This document shows, piece by piece, positions 15,779-24,322 of a stretch of 64,000 nt of DNA. Source of the stretch: Pseudomonas saponiphila (lineage in GTDB: Bacteria > Pseudomonadota > Gammaproteobacteria > Pseudomonadales > Pseudomonadaceae); assembly GCF_900105185.1 (NCBI RefSeq), contig NZ_FNTJ01000002.1, forward strand, positions 1,426,001-1,490,000, read 5' to 3'. The position numbers were made by a program, and so were the translations under genes. Each line of letters begins with the position of its first letter. The first letter of the stretch is position 1. Below the pieces are notes generated by a model. It saw nothing but the letters and a program-made list of their open reading frames with translations, did no database searches and had not been told where the DNA came from.

Positions 15779-16582
15779 TCAGTGGACCACGGTATTGGGC
15801 GGCAGGTGCCCCAGGCGTTCGGTCAGGCGCAGGCGCTGGATCGGGTCGTCGCTGAGCAGCAGGGCGTGTTCCAGGTCGAAGCGTTCGGCATTCGGGCATT
15901 CCAGGCGCTGGTAGAGGCTGGCCCGGGCCAGGTAGTCGGCGGCGCTGCCATTGCCCAGCTCCAGCACGCGCTCGGCGTTGATCAGGGCTCCCAGGTGGTC
16001 GTCGTAGGACAGGTGCAACTGGCGCAGGTTGCGCGACAGGCGCTGGAACATCTGCGTGGGCTCGGCGCTGACCAGGTGTTCGGCACTGAGCTTGATGTGG
16101 GCACCGTATTGGCGTTGCAGCAGTTCCCGGCAGTCGGCGGGGTACAAGCGGCGTCCGCCGCAAGGGTCCAGCAAATGATCGGCGCCGGGCACCCGCAGCA
16201 GGAAGTGCCCGGGGAAGTTCACCCCCACCATGGGAATCTGCAGCCGTTGCGCCAGCTCCAGGGCGATCAGCGCCAGGGCCAGGGGCTGCCCGCGGCGCGA
16301 CTCCAGGACCTTGTCCATCAGCGCCGCCTGGGGCCGCAGGGGCAGGTGTTCGTCTTGCTGGAAGCCCAGGTCGTTCATCCGGCGCAACAGCGGCTGGCCC
16401 AGTTCGTTCGCGGGTAGCGGAGGCAGGCTATGGCCGATCTGCAACTGGATCTCCTTGAAGGCTTCCAGCTGGCGTTCGGGGACCAGCTGCGGTGCATGTT
16501 CGGCGGCAATCCACAGCGCCGCTTCCAGCAGAGCGGGCGGCGAGCGATGCAGGCAGGCGAAAAAAGCTTGGCGCGGGTTCAT
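15779..16582 (-). CDS. SirB1-family transglutaminase-like/TPR protein
   Basis: A 267-residue SirB1-family protein starting at ATG 16582 (a GTG lies one codon earlier). The transglutaminase-like core contains ESRRGQPLALALIALELAQR and VNFPGHFLLRVPG with DPCGG following. The C-terminal third carries TPR-like helices (AERVLELGNGSAADYLARAS). The usual catalytic Cys of true transglutaminases is not obvious, as in most of the family, whose biochemical function is unknown. It is cytoplasmic and divergent from the amino acid dehydrogenase gene. Confidence 0.85.
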   Translation of the reverse strand: MNPRQAFFACLHRSPPALLEAALWIAAEHAPQLVPERQLEAFKEIQLQIGHSLPPLPANELGQPLLRRMNDLGFQQDEHLPLRPQAALMDKVLESRRGQPLALALIALELAQRLQIPMVGVNFPGHFLLRVPGADHLLDPCGGRRLYPADCRELLQRQYGAHIKLSAEHLVSAEPTQMFQRLSRNLRQLHLSYDDHLGALINAERVLELGNGSAADYLARASLYQRLECPNAERFDLEHALLLSDDPIQRLRLTERLGHLPPNTVVH

Positions 16583-16764
16583 CACGATCTCCGACGGATG
16601 CCCCGTTTTAGCCTCGTGACGAAGCTTCGTCCAGTGTTGAAATGCGTGGTAGCAGGTTATTTCCCAAAGCCTGCTAATCCCTCGGGCTTATTCCTGCGTG
16701 GCGCAGCAAATTCCAGGCGCAAGCCTATACTGGCGACTACAAGAAGTGATTCGGGAGCCCGTCG

Positions 16765-17784
16765 ATGTTTGCTCTCATGCACAGCACCCGCCTTGAATCG
16801 CTGCACCTCAGCGTCGACCCCAGCACCGGGTTGAAGGCAGTGATCGCCATCCACGACAGCCGCCTGGGGCCCGCCCTCGGCGGTTGTCGTTATCTCGCCT
16901 ATCCCGACGACATCAGTGCCGTGACGGATGCCGCGCGCCTGGCCCAGGGCATGAGCTACAAGGCCGCGCTGGCTGGCCTGCCCCAGGGCGGCGGCACCGC
17001 GGTGATCATCCGTCCGGCCCATGTGGAAAGCCGCGCCGCGCTATTCGAAGCATTCGGCCGTTGCGTCGAGCAACTGGACGGGCGCTACATCACCGCCATC
17101 GACAGCGGCACCTCGGTGGCCGACATGGACTGCATCGCCCAGCAGACCCGCTACGTCACCAGTACCACCGCCGCGGGGGACCCGGCTCCACATGCGGCCA
17201 TGGGGGTTTTTGCCGGCATCCGCAGCACCGCCATGGCGCGCCTGGGCAGTGACAATCTGGAGGGCTTGCGGGTCGCGATCCAGGGCCTGGGCAATGTCGG
17301 TTATGCCCTGGCCGAACAGTTGCACGCCGCCGGTGCTGAATTGCTGGTCAGCGATATCGATGCCGGCAAGGTGCAACTGGCCATGGAGCAACTGGGCGCG
17401 CATCCGATCGCCAACGATTCACTGCTCAGCACCCCCTGCGACATCCTTGCCCCTTGCGGCCTGGGGGCGGTGCTCAACAGCCTCAGCGTGGCGCAATTGC
17501 GCTGCTCGGCAGTGGCCGGTTCGGCCAACAATCAACTGACCAACCTGCAGGTCGCCGATCAACTGGAGCGGCGCGGGATTCTCTATGCGCCAGACTACGT
17601 GATCAATTCCGGCGGCCTGATCTATGTGTCGCTCAAGCATCAGCACGTCGAGCTGCCGGTGATCACCGCGCACCTGTCGAAGATCAGCCAGCGGCTGACG
17701 GAAATCTTCGCCCACGCCCAGGCGGAAAAGCGCTCTCCGGCGCGAGTGGCCGATGAACTGGCGGAACGGGTGCTGTACCGCTAG
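16765..17784 (+). CDS. Leu/Phe/Val dehydrogenase-family protein with catalytic Lys replaced
   Basis: A 339-residue member of the Glu/Leu/Phe/Val dehydrogenase family, which normally performs NAD-dependent oxidative deamination of branched or aromatic amino acids. The N-terminal catalytic domain has LGPALGGCRY and MSYKAALAGLPQGGG, with Lys66 matching the substrate-carboxylate lysine. The next lysine, 12 residues on in the family motif GGGK, is Thr78 here (GGGT). The essential Asp is retained near residue 120 (SVADMD). The Rossmann domain has GLGNVGYALAEQL and VSDID. The codon is a clear ACC, not a frameshift. The family is certain, but deaminase activity is doubtful. Confidence 0.85.
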   Translation: MFALMHSTRLESLHLSVDPSTGLKAVIAIHDSRLGPALGGCRYLAYPDDISAVTDAARLAQGMSYKAALAGLPQGGGTAVIIRPAHVESRAALFEAFGRCVEQLDGRYITAIDSGTSVADMDCIAQQTRYVTSTTAAGDPAPHAAMGVFAGIRSTAMARLGSDNLEGLRVAIQGLGNVGYALAEQLHAAGAELLVSDIDAGKVQLAMEQLGAHPIANDSLLSTPCDILAPCGLGAVLNSLSVAQLRCSAVAGSANNQLTNLQVADQLERRGILYAPDYVINSGGLIYVSLKHQHVELPVITAHLSKISQRLTEIFAHAQAEKRSPARVADELAERVLYR

Positions 17785-17863
17785 GCATGCATGCCTTAAC
17801 CCTTGGCCAGGCTCTGTGTACCATCCGGCAGCGAAGTGCCCACTGACAAGGAATCTATTGACG

Positions 17864-18119
17864 ATGCGTGAAGCGCTGGAGACCGGGCTGGACGAGCAGT
17901 TGTCCTGCCTGTTGCGGGCGGGGGGCGGACATTCAGCAGGTTCGCGATGTTCTTGTGGCGTACCGGGACAAGGGCTTTTGCGCAGAGGCCGTGTACAACC
18001 ATCTGGCGTCACTCCGGCCTGGCGCATCAGAGGGGGTGGAAGACCGAATTCTGGAAGCCATGGATATCGCATCAGGCTTTTGTTCCGCAGGCTCCAGGGT
18101 CTGGGACGTCGCGCAATGA
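17864..18119 (+). pseudogene. Unknown small gene with a one-base frameshift
   Basis: ATG 17864, with AAGGA upstream, opens a frame MREALETGLDEQLSCLLRAG. After a G-run near 17922-17927 the sensible continuation, DIQQVRDVLVAYRDKGFCAE, is in the next frame, up to TGA 18117-18119. Deleting one G restores one 84-residue acidic helical protein. The stop overlaps the ATG of the next gene (ATGA), as in a coupled operon. As read, the N-terminus runs in frame through into the next gene and would make a 239-residue fusion with a nonsense linker. I do not recognise the family. It may be a true frameshift, programmed slippage or a sequence error. Confidence 0.65.
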
Positions 18120-18583
18120 CAGCTCCAGATCCAGCCCCACCACTGACTGGCTACTCCATCAGGCAACTGCAGTTGTACGCTGCGGAATGCCTGGCGGTTT
18201 ATTGCGAACGAAAAGGCATTGCTCACCCCTCCATCGATGACTTGATAAAGCACCTTGAGGGCTACCCGCCAAAGGGTGATCTAACTGCGTGGGAGAGCGC
18301 CGGGGCGCGGTTGGCACTCAATGGTCGCGGAGATGATTGGCCCCAGGAACTTGTCGCCTTGATAGCGCCTGAAGAGGTCGAGGCGTTCTCCTGCATCGTT
18401 GAAAGCGCAGTTGAGGTGGGAATGGTTGACCTGTATGGCGACTCAACTGATATGCCCCTGACCTTCATGCGCAAGATCACTTCCCTGCTGCGTCGCAACG
18501 CTATCGAATTGCCTGATCCGCCAGGGGCGACAGCGCTTCAACCGGCCACCGCACAAGTGCCACTCTTGCCTTCGCAGGCATGA
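18116..18583 (+). CDS. Hypothetical protein coupled to the frameshifted gene
   Basis: A 155-residue protein of unknown family starting at ATG 18116, which overlaps the upstream stop by 4 bases. It is soluble and mixed alpha-type, with YSIRQLQLYAAECLAVYCER near the N-terminus, a central DLTAWESAGARLALNGRGDD, and a Pro/Ala-rich tail. Codon use is more AT-tolerant than in flanking genes, which hints at recent acquisition. A two-gene unit of small acidic proteins with lower GC could be an immunity or accessory pair, but nothing in the sequence proves it. Its stop lies at the foot of the yebG terminator. Confidence 0.6.
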   Translation: MTAPDPAPPLTGYSIRQLQLYAAECLAVYCERKGIAHPSIDDLIKHLEGYPPKGDLTAWESAGARLALNGRGDDWPQELVALIAPEEVEAFSCIVESAVEVGMVDLYGDSTDMPLTFMRKITSLLRRNAIELPDPPGATALQPATAQVPLLPSQA

Positions 18584-18614
18584 AAAAAGCCCTGTGCCAC
18601 GGGGCGCAGGGCTT
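18583..18614 (-). terminator. Terminator of yebG (minus strand)
   Basis: On the minus strand the sequence reads AAGCCCTG, an imperfectly paired inner stem with loop CCGT, then CAGGGCTT followed by a T-run (plus-strand A residues 18583-18588). It lies just after the yebG stop and overlaps the stop codon of the convergent hypothetical gene. Confidence 0.85.
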
Positions 18615-18632
18615 ATTCAATTCGCGTGAAGC

Positions 18633-18983
18633 CTATTTCGCGGCCTTGGCCGCTTTCGCCGGTTTGGATGGCGCCTCGGCTTCGGCAGGTTGCTGCACTT
18701 CAGCGGTTTCAACTGTTTCCACTGCGGGCGCGGGGGCGCTGAGCAACTCGGACAATGCATCCGGCTGGCTCTTGAACGCCTTGGCGAACACATCGCGGTT
18801 CTTCGCCATGTAGATCCCGGCTTCTTCCACCTGCTGCTCGCTCAACGACGGCACGGCTTTTTGCAACACTTCAGCCAGCAATTCAGCCAGTTCGAGCATT
18901 TTGTCATGACGGTCAGCTTCGGCTTTATCCATGAACAAGCGCTCCAGATCTCGGCTGCTGCGGTATACCACTTCGACGGCCAT
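18633..18983 (-). CDS. yebG: YebG-family SOS-induced protein
   Basis: A 116-residue protein. The first 75 residues match YebG: MAVEVVYRSSRDLERLFMDK, then EADRHDKMLELAELL. YebG is a small DNA-damage-inducible protein of E. coli under LexA control. The C-terminal 40 residues form a Pro/Ala/Glu/Lys-rich tail (PSKPAKAAKAAK) that is longer than in the enterobacterial protein and probably disordered. A perfect LexA box lies 44-59 bases upstream of its start, and a terminator follows the gene. Family identity and SOS control are both well supported, though the biochemical role is unknown. Confidence 0.88.
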   Translation of the reverse strand: MAVEVVYRSSRDLERLFMDKAEADRHDKMLELAELLAEVLQKAVPSLSEQQVEEAGIYMAKNRDVFAKAFKSQPDALSELLSAPAPAVETVETAEVQQPAEAEAPSKPAKAAKAAK

Positions 18984-19026
18984 TCACCACCTCACATGCC
19001 TTCACGATAATGGGTCTGTACAAGTA

Positions 19027-19042
19027 CTGTATCTATATACAG
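19027..19042 (-). promoter_or_regulatory. LexA (SOS) box of yebG
   Basis: The 16-base site CTG-TATCTATATA-CAG matches the gammaproteobacterial LexA consensus CTG-N10-CAG, with the expected AT-rich alternating core. It sits 44 bases upstream of the yebG start codon, in the right place to overlap the promoter. Confidence 0.9.
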
Positions 19043-19250
19043 GTCGAGAGGATAGGCGAATCCTTTTCCCTTGGATAGTGGCTTTTTAATGTAGACGGAA
19101 TTTTTTTCCCGGGGTCGATTGTTACCGGGCCGTGCCTCGTTGCGGGCGGCCACCATCTCATTGACGGCTCCTGGCCTTTTTTCTGCATGCAGAACAACCG
19201 TCACGTCCAATCCGCATCATCCGGTCGAACCGACCTAAGGAAGTACCATC

Positions 19251-19751
19251 GTGAAAATCAATTGGGCCGAGAACCTGCGGCAGAACGTCCATCAGTTGGC
19301 CGAATCCCTGGGCAACCTGTTCGTCGAGACATTCCATTACCTGGCGCTGTTCGCCATCGGAGCGGTGACCGCCTGGGCGGCGGTGATGGAATTTTTGCAG
19401 ATGATCGAGGCGGGGCACATCAAGATCGATGACATCCTGCTGTTGTTCATCTACCTGGAATTGGGGGCGATGGTCGGTATCTACTTCAAGACCAACCACA
19501 TGCCGGTGCGCTTCCTGATCTACGTGGCGATCACCGCGTTGACCCGGCTGTTGATCTCCAACGTTTCCCACCACAACCCGCCGGATCTGGGGATCATCTA
19601 CCTGTGCGGCGGCATCCTGCTCCTGGCCTTCGCCATCCTGGTGGTGCGCTACGCCTCGTCGCAATTTCCCTCGGTGAAGATCGAGCACCCGCAACGCAAG
19701 CTCGGCGCCGGCTCCGGCGAGCACCCGGAAGTGGAGAAGGGCGAGCTTTAA
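19251..19751 (+). CDS. psiE: PsiE-like phosphate-starvation-inducible membrane protein
   Basis: A 166-residue inner-membrane protein starting at GTG 19251, with AAGGAAG upstream. It shows four hydrophobic helices (about residues 27-50, 60-78, 84-102 and 112-132) and the PsiE-type motifs FIYLELGAMVGIYFK and ALTRLLI. PsiE was named for phosphate-starvation induction in E. coli, but its function is unknown. The last 30 residues are hydrophilic and charged. Its stop overlaps that of the convergent DUF3509 gene by two bases, so no independent terminator fits between them. Confidence 0.85.
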   Translation: MKINWAENLRQNVHQLAESLGNLFVETFHYLALFAIGAVTAWAAVMEFLQMIEAGHIKIDDILLLFIYLELGAMVGIYFKTNHMPVRFLIYVAITALTRLLISNVSHHNPPDLGIIYLCGGILLLAFAILVVRYASSQFPSVKIEHPQRKLGAGSGEHPEVEKGEL

Positions 19752-20065
19752 ATCCTCAGGGCCTGGGGCGCGGGCCTGTGGCCGGCGGGTGGCAACTGCG
19801 CCAGGTTGTCGCCGTTGGTCATGGCTTCGAGGATGGCCACGGCGCTGTGGCCCTGCTCGATGGCTATGCCGAACTGGATGCTCTGCACCAGGCGCTTGAT
19901 GCGTTGCGGGTCATTGCGCTGGGCCGCGCTGATCATGCGTTTGGCCACCACCCGACCGGCCTGGGACAGAGTCAGCATGATGCTGCCGTCCAGGCCCTGG
20001 ATGCTCAGGTTGACCTGATAGTCCGGGGTGAAGGTGTCGGTAATCAGTTGGAAGGGGTTGTCCAT
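19748..20065 (-). CDS. DUF3509 protein
   Basis: A 105-residue DUF3509 protein, a small family almost confined to Pseudomonas. It begins MDNPFQLITDTFTPDYQVNL and continues with a repeated strand pattern (LSIQGLDGSIMLTLSQAGRV) and a basic helix (AQRNDPQRIKRLVQSIQFG). It is cytoplasmic with no catalytic motif. Function unknown. Its stop and that of psiE overlap tail to tail. Confidence 0.85.
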   Translation of the reverse strand: MDNPFQLITDTFTPDYQVNLSIQGLDGSIMLTLSQAGRVVAKRMISAAQRNDPQRIKRLVQSIQFGIAIEQGHSAVAILEAMTNGDNLAQLPPAGHRPAPQALRI

Positions 20066-20240
20066 GATGCCTCACCGCTTGATTGGATCGTGCAGTCATT
20101 GACCGGCAGGGCGCGCAATAGGTTCGCGATTCCAGACCGCCGGCCGGTCGTTCGTCGAGGTTTGTCTACGTCCGTGTGGCTCAAGGACGAACGAAGCAAG
20201 GGGCATGCCGGGAACCGCGCGAGGCAATGATTGCGGGGAT

Positions 20241-20270
20241 AAAAAAGCGGACCGTAAGGTCCGCTTTTTT
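20241..20270. terminator. Bidirectional terminator downstream of sdaC
   Basis: A perfect inverted repeat, AAAAAAGCGGACC (20241-20253) / GGTCCGCTTTTTT (20258-20270), with the loop GTAA. It is a hairpin with a T-run on both strands. It closes the sdaA-sdaC unit on the minus strand. Confidence 0.95.
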
Positions 20271-20284
20271 CATTCCGGTCCGTT

Positions 20285-21586
20285 TCAGGGCAGGAACGAG
20301 TAAATGATCGCAGACAGTGCGATCAGGCCGATCAGCACCACGAACAGGTTCGACAGCTGGCCTGAATACTGGCGCAGTGAAGGCACCCGCTGGATCGCGT
20401 ACATCGGCATCAGGAACAGCAGGCAGGCGATCACCGGGCCGCCCAGTGTCTCGATCATGCCGAGGATGCTCGGGTTGAAAGTGGCCACGGCCCAGCAGGT
20501 GAGGACCATGAACAGGGCGGTGATCTTTTCCAGCTTGCCGGCCGAGAGGACACGGCCGCGGCTGCGCAGGCTTTTCACGATCAGCCCCTGGAAGCCCTCG
20601 CTGGCGCCGATGTAGTGGCCCAGGAACGACTTGGTAATGGCTACCAGCGCGATCAGCGGCGCGGCGTAGGCAATCACCGGGGTCTGGAAGTGGTTGGCCA
20701 GGTACGACAGGATCGAGATGTTCTGTTGCTTGGCCGCCACCAGGTCCGCCGGCGACAGGGCCAGCACACAGCTGAAGCAGAAGAACATCACCGTCAGTAC
20801 CATCATGCCGTGGGCCGTGGCCAGGATGCCGCTGCTCTTGCGCTCGGCCAGGGCACCGTACTGGCGCTTCTGATCCACCGCGAAGGCCGAGATGATCGGC
20901 GAGTGGTTGAAGGAAAACACCATCACCGGAATCGCCAGCCACAGGGTCTTGAAGAACAGCGGCAGGGCCATGCCTTCGCTGGCCGAGGCGAAGAACGCGC
21001 CGTTCCAGTTGGGGATCAGGCTCAGGGCCAGGAGCAGCAAGGCGGCGACGAACGGATAGACCAGCAGGCTCATGGCCCGCACGATCACGCCCTGGCCGCA
21101 GCGCACGATGGTCATCAGGCCAAGGATCAGCAGCAGCGACAGCAGCGCCCGAGGCGGTGGCGTCATGTGCAACTGGTGCTCCATGAAGCTGCCCAGGGTA
21201 TTGGTCAGGGCCACGCTGTACACCAGCAGGATCGGAAAGATGGCAAAGAAGTACAGCAGGGTGATCAGCTTGCCGGCGCCGATCCCGAAATGTTCCTCGA
21301 CCACTTCGGTGATGTCCCCGGAGCGTCCGGAGAGGACGAAACGGGTCAGGCCGCGGTGGGCGAAGAAGGTCATGGGGAAGGCCAGCAGCGCCAGCACGAT
21401 CAGCGGCCAGAAGCCACCGACCCCGGCGTTGATCGGCAGGAACAGGGTGCCGGCACCGATGGCGGTGCCATACAGGCCGAGCATCCAGGTGGTGTCGTGC
21501 TTGCTCCAGCCCTGATGGGCTGTCGCGGTGTCGCGGGGTGTGGCTACAGCAGGGTGTTCGGCAGCAGGTGTGGGTACATCGGTCAT
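20285..21586 (-). CDS. sdaC: Serine/H+ symporter of the HAAAP (SdaC) family
   Basis: A 433-residue inner-membrane transporter with about eleven helices. I start at ATG 21586, with GAGGCG 6 bases upstream, rather than at 21622. The N-terminal GWSKHDTTWMLGLYGTAIGA and GTLFLPINAGVGGFWPLI are hallmarks of the hydroxy/aromatic amino acid permease family, and FNHSPIISAFAVDQKRQYG is the SdaC/TdcC-type motif. It lies 63 bases downstream of sdaA on the same strand, so it should supply L-serine to the deaminase. A terminator follows. Confidence 0.9.
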   Translation of the reverse strand: MTDVPTPAAEHPAVATPRDTATAHQGWSKHDTTWMLGLYGTAIGAGTLFLPINAGVGGFWPLIVLALLAFPMTFFAHRGLTRFVLSGRSGDITEVVEEHFGIGAGKLITLLYFFAIFPILLVYSVALTNTLGSFMEHQLHMTPPPRALLSLLLILGLMTIVRCGQGVIVRAMSLLVYPFVAALLLLALSLIPNWNGAFFASASEGMALPLFFKTLWLAIPVMVFSFNHSPIISAFAVDQKRQYGALAERKSSGILATAHGMMVLTVMFFCFSCVLALSPADLVAAKQQNISILSYLANHFQTPVIAYAAPLIALVAITKSFLGHYIGASEGFQGLIVKSLRSRGRVLSAGKLEKITALFMVLTCWAVATFNPSILGMIETLGGPVIACLLFLMPMYAIQRVPSLRQYSGQLSNLFVVLIGLIALSAIIYSFLP

Positions 21587-21649
21587 CGGTATCGCCTCGT
21601 TATTATTTTTGCTCGGGCTCACGTTTTACGGACGGTCAGGCAAGGCTCC

Positions 21650-23026
21650 TCAGCATTCCACCCAGCTCACTGCCAGGCCGCCCCGTGAAGTTTCTTTGTA
21701 TTTGTCGTGCATATCGGCACCGGTATCGCGCATGGTGCGGATCACCCGGTCCAGGGAAATGAAATGCTGGCCGTCGCCGCGCAGGGCCATCTGAGTGGCG
21801 TTGATCGCCTTCACCGCGGCAATTGCATTGCGCTCGATGCACGGCACTTGCACCAGGCCGCCCACCGGGTCGCAGGTCAGGCCGAGGTTGTGTTCCAGGC
21901 CGATCTCGGCGGCGTTCTCCAGTTGCTCGGGCGTGGCGCCGAGCACTTCCGCCAGACCGGCGGCGGCCATGGCGCAGGCTGAGCCCACTTCACCCTGGCA
22001 ACCGACTTCGGCACCGGAGATGGAGGCGTTCTTCTTGCACAGGATGCCCACGGCCGCGGCGCCGAGGAAAAAGCTCACGACGTCGTCGTCACAGGCCTGG
22101 GGATTGAACTTCATGTAGTAGTGCAGCACTGCCGGGATGATCCCCGCCGCACCGTTGGTGGGGGCAGTGACCATGCGGCCGCCGGCGGCGTTTTCCTCGT
22201 TTACCGCCAGGGCGTAGAGGTTGACCCACTCCATGGCCGAGAGGGTCGAGGTGATGACATTCGGCTTGCCGATCTCCAGCAGGCTGCGGTGCAGCCTGGC
22301 GGCGCGCCGCGGCACGTCGAGGCCGCCGGGCAGGGTGCCTTCGTGGCGCAGGCCCTGTTCCACGCACTCGCGCATCACCGACCAGATATGCAGCAGGCCG
22401 CTGCGGATTTCGGCATCGCTGCGCCAGGCCCGTTCGTTGGCCAGCATCAGTTCGCCGACCCGCAGCTTGTGGGTCTTGCACAGGGCCAGCAGTTCGGCGG
22501 CGCTGTTGAAGTCGTAAGGCAACTGGACGCTGGCAGCGGCGTCGACACCGGCCTCGACCTGGGCGGCCTCGATGATGAAACCACCACCCACCGAGTAGTA
22601 GGTCTGCTCCAGCAGCATGCCCTGCTCGCCGCAGGCGCTCAGCGACATGGCGTTGGGATGGTAGGGCAGGCTTTCGTCCAGCAGTAGCAAATCCTGCTGC
22701 CAGTCAAAGGCAATGGGGGTGCGTCCGCCCAGCAGCAGTTGGCCGCTTTCGCGCAGTTGCTGGATGCAAGGGTCGATGCTGCTGGGGTCGATGCTGTCTG
22801 GCCATTGGCCCATCAGGCCCATGACGCTGGCGCGGTCGGTGGCATGGCCGACGCCGGTGGCCGACAGCGAGCCGTAGAGGCGGATTTGCACCCGCTGCAC
22901 CTGCTGCTCCAGGCCCTGGTCGAACAGCGCCTGGGCGAAGGTGGCGGCGGCGCGCATCGGGCCTACGGTGTGGGAACTGGAGGGGCCGATACCGACTTTG
23001 AAAAGATCGAAAACACTGATAGCCAT
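21650..23026 (-). CDS. sdaA: L-serine ammonia-lyase (iron-sulfur type)
   Basis: A 458-residue single-chain Fe-S L-serine dehydratase converting L-serine to pyruvate and ammonia. The N-terminal beta domain begins [20 protein letters not shown]. The alpha domain carries the cluster cysteines in [20 protein letters not shown] and GLTCDPVGG, with [19 protein letters not shown] before them. Length matches SdaA/SdaB of E. coli. It is the promoter-proximal gene of sdaA-sdaC and is divergent from a LysR regulator, which probably controls it. It lacks the PLP lysine motif of the other serine dehydratase type. Confidence 0.96.
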   Translation of the reverse strand: MAISVFDLFKVGIGPSSSHTVGPMRAAATFAQALFDQGLEQQVQRVQIRLYGSLSATGVGHATDRASVMGLMGQWPDSIDPSSIDPCIQQLRESGQLLLGGRTPIAFDWQQDLLLLDESLPYHPNAMSLSACGEQGMLLEQTYYSVGGGFIIEAAQVEAGVDAAASVQLPYDFNSAAELLALCKTHKLRVGELMLANERAWRSDAEIRSGLLHIWSVMRECVEQGLRHEGTLPGGLDVPRRAARLHRSLLEIGKPNVITSTLSAMEWVNLYALAVNEENAAGGRMVTAPTNGAAGIIPAVLHYYMKFNPQACDDDVVSFFLGAAAVGILCKKNASISGAEVGCQGEVGSACAMAAAGLAEVLGATPEQLENAAEIGLEHNLGLTCDPVGGLVQVPCIERNAIAAVKAINATQMALRGDGQHFISLDRVIRTMRDTGADMHDKYKETSRGGLAVSWVEC

Positions 23027-23161
23027 GCTAAAGCCTTACAAGCAATGGAAGGTGGATCGCTGCCATTTTTTGTAGGCCAAGCGCAATGTCGGCGATACTG
23101 CCCGGGTCGGTCGCGGCTGACCAACGAAAATTCCTAAGAGATCCTTTAGCAGGACTAAACG

Positions 23162-24109
23162 ATGAGTCGTCAATTTCATGCCCAGACCTATGTCTGGCTG
23201 CATGTGTTTTCCTGTGCTGCGCGGCACCTGTCCTTTACTCGCTGTGCCGAAGAACTGCACATCACCCCCGGCGCGGTCAGCCAGCAGATTCGCCAGTTGG
23301 AAGAGCGCCTGGGGCTGCGCCTGTTTCATCGCCGGCCCCGGGGCGTCGAGCTGAGTGCCGAGGGCCAGCGGCTGGCGCTGACGGTGAGCGAGGCCTACGG
23401 CAGCATCGATGCGGAATTGCGGCGCCTGGACGCGGGGATGATCAGCGGCACCTTGCGCTTGCGGTCGATCCCTTCGTTTCTCGGCAAGTGGCTGACTCCG
23501 CGCCTGCCGCGGCTGCAGCAGCGTTATCCGGAGATTCAGCTGCGGCTGGTGGCCGAAGACAGCAGCGTGGCCCTGCACGAAGGCGACTTCGATCTGGCCA
23601 TCGATCTCAACGACGGCAGTTATCCGGGCTTGCAGTCCACCGCGCTACTGGACGAGCAGATATTTCCCGTGTGCGCGCCGGGCCTGCTGCGGGGCCGACC
23701 ACCGCTGCATGGCCCGGCGGACCTGGCGCACTTTGCGCTGCTGCACGACATCACCGCCTGGCGTGGCAGCTACGAATACGCCGAATGGGAGTTCTACCTC
23801 GATGCCATCGGTTTCGAAGGCGCGGATGTGCGCCGTGGTCATACCTTCAATCGCAATCACCTGACCATCGAGGCGGCGATTGCCGGCATGGGCGTGGCGA
23901 TTGCCCGACGCACCCTGCTCAACGACGAGCTGGAGCGTGGCACCCTGATCGTGCCTTTCGGCCTGGCGGTGCCCAATCACAAGCGCTATGTGCTGCTCTA
24001 TGCGCCGGGCGCGCTGAGTCATCCGGGGGTTCGCGCGGTGCATGACTGGCTGGTGGAGGAGGCGGAGATTTTTCGTGGTCTGCACCCCCTGGGAGAGGGG
24101 CAATTGTGA
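23162..24109 (+). CDS. LysR-family regulator, divergent from sdaA
   Basis: A 315-residue LysR-type regulator. The winged helix-turn-helix covers about residues 10-70, with FTRCAEELHITPGAVSQQIR. The effector domain covers about residues 95-300 and contains SIPSFLGKWLTPRLPRLQQR and AIAGMGVAIARRTLL, typical of the GcvA/DsdC branch. It is transcribed away from sdaA across 135 bp and so is very likely the activator of serine catabolism, perhaps responding to serine. ATG 23162 is preceded by AGCAGGA. Confidence 0.88.
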   Translation: MSRQFHAQTYVWLHVFSCAARHLSFTRCAEELHITPGAVSQQIRQLEERLGLRLFHRRPRGVELSAEGQRLALTVSEAYGSIDAELRRLDAGMISGTLRLRSIPSFLGKWLTPRLPRLQQRYPEIQLRLVAEDSSVALHEGDFDLAIDLNDGSYPGLQSTALLDEQIFPVCAPGLLRGRPPLHGPADLAHFALLHDITAWRGSYEYAEWEFYLDAIGFEGADVRRGHTFNRNHLTIEAAIAGMGVAIARRTLLNDELERGTLIVPFGLAVPNHKRYVLLYAPGALSHPGVRAVHDWLVEEAEIFRGLHPLGEGQL

Positions 24110-24322
24110 GGGTTTGAGCGAGGAAGCCGAATCGAGCTAACTCCCGACATTAACAGCGCTTTTGCGGTTTGTCCGGGTTTATTTGCGTATGAATATTTAT
24201 CTTTTTTTAGGGGTTGAAATGTTCCTCGCCGTGCCTAATTGTGTAACCAAGAGGTCACGAAAAGCAGGTCCAAACGCCCTGCATTGACCCTCTTACGAGC
24301 AAGCTGAAATAAGGGAAGAACT

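Noticed and set aside
19161..19185. Possible sigma54 promoter before psiE (GG-N10-GC in TGGCCTTTTTTCTGCA)
   Set aside because: The -24 element should read TGGCAC and the -12 element TTGCA. Both are off consensus, and no activator site or regulator gene is near.
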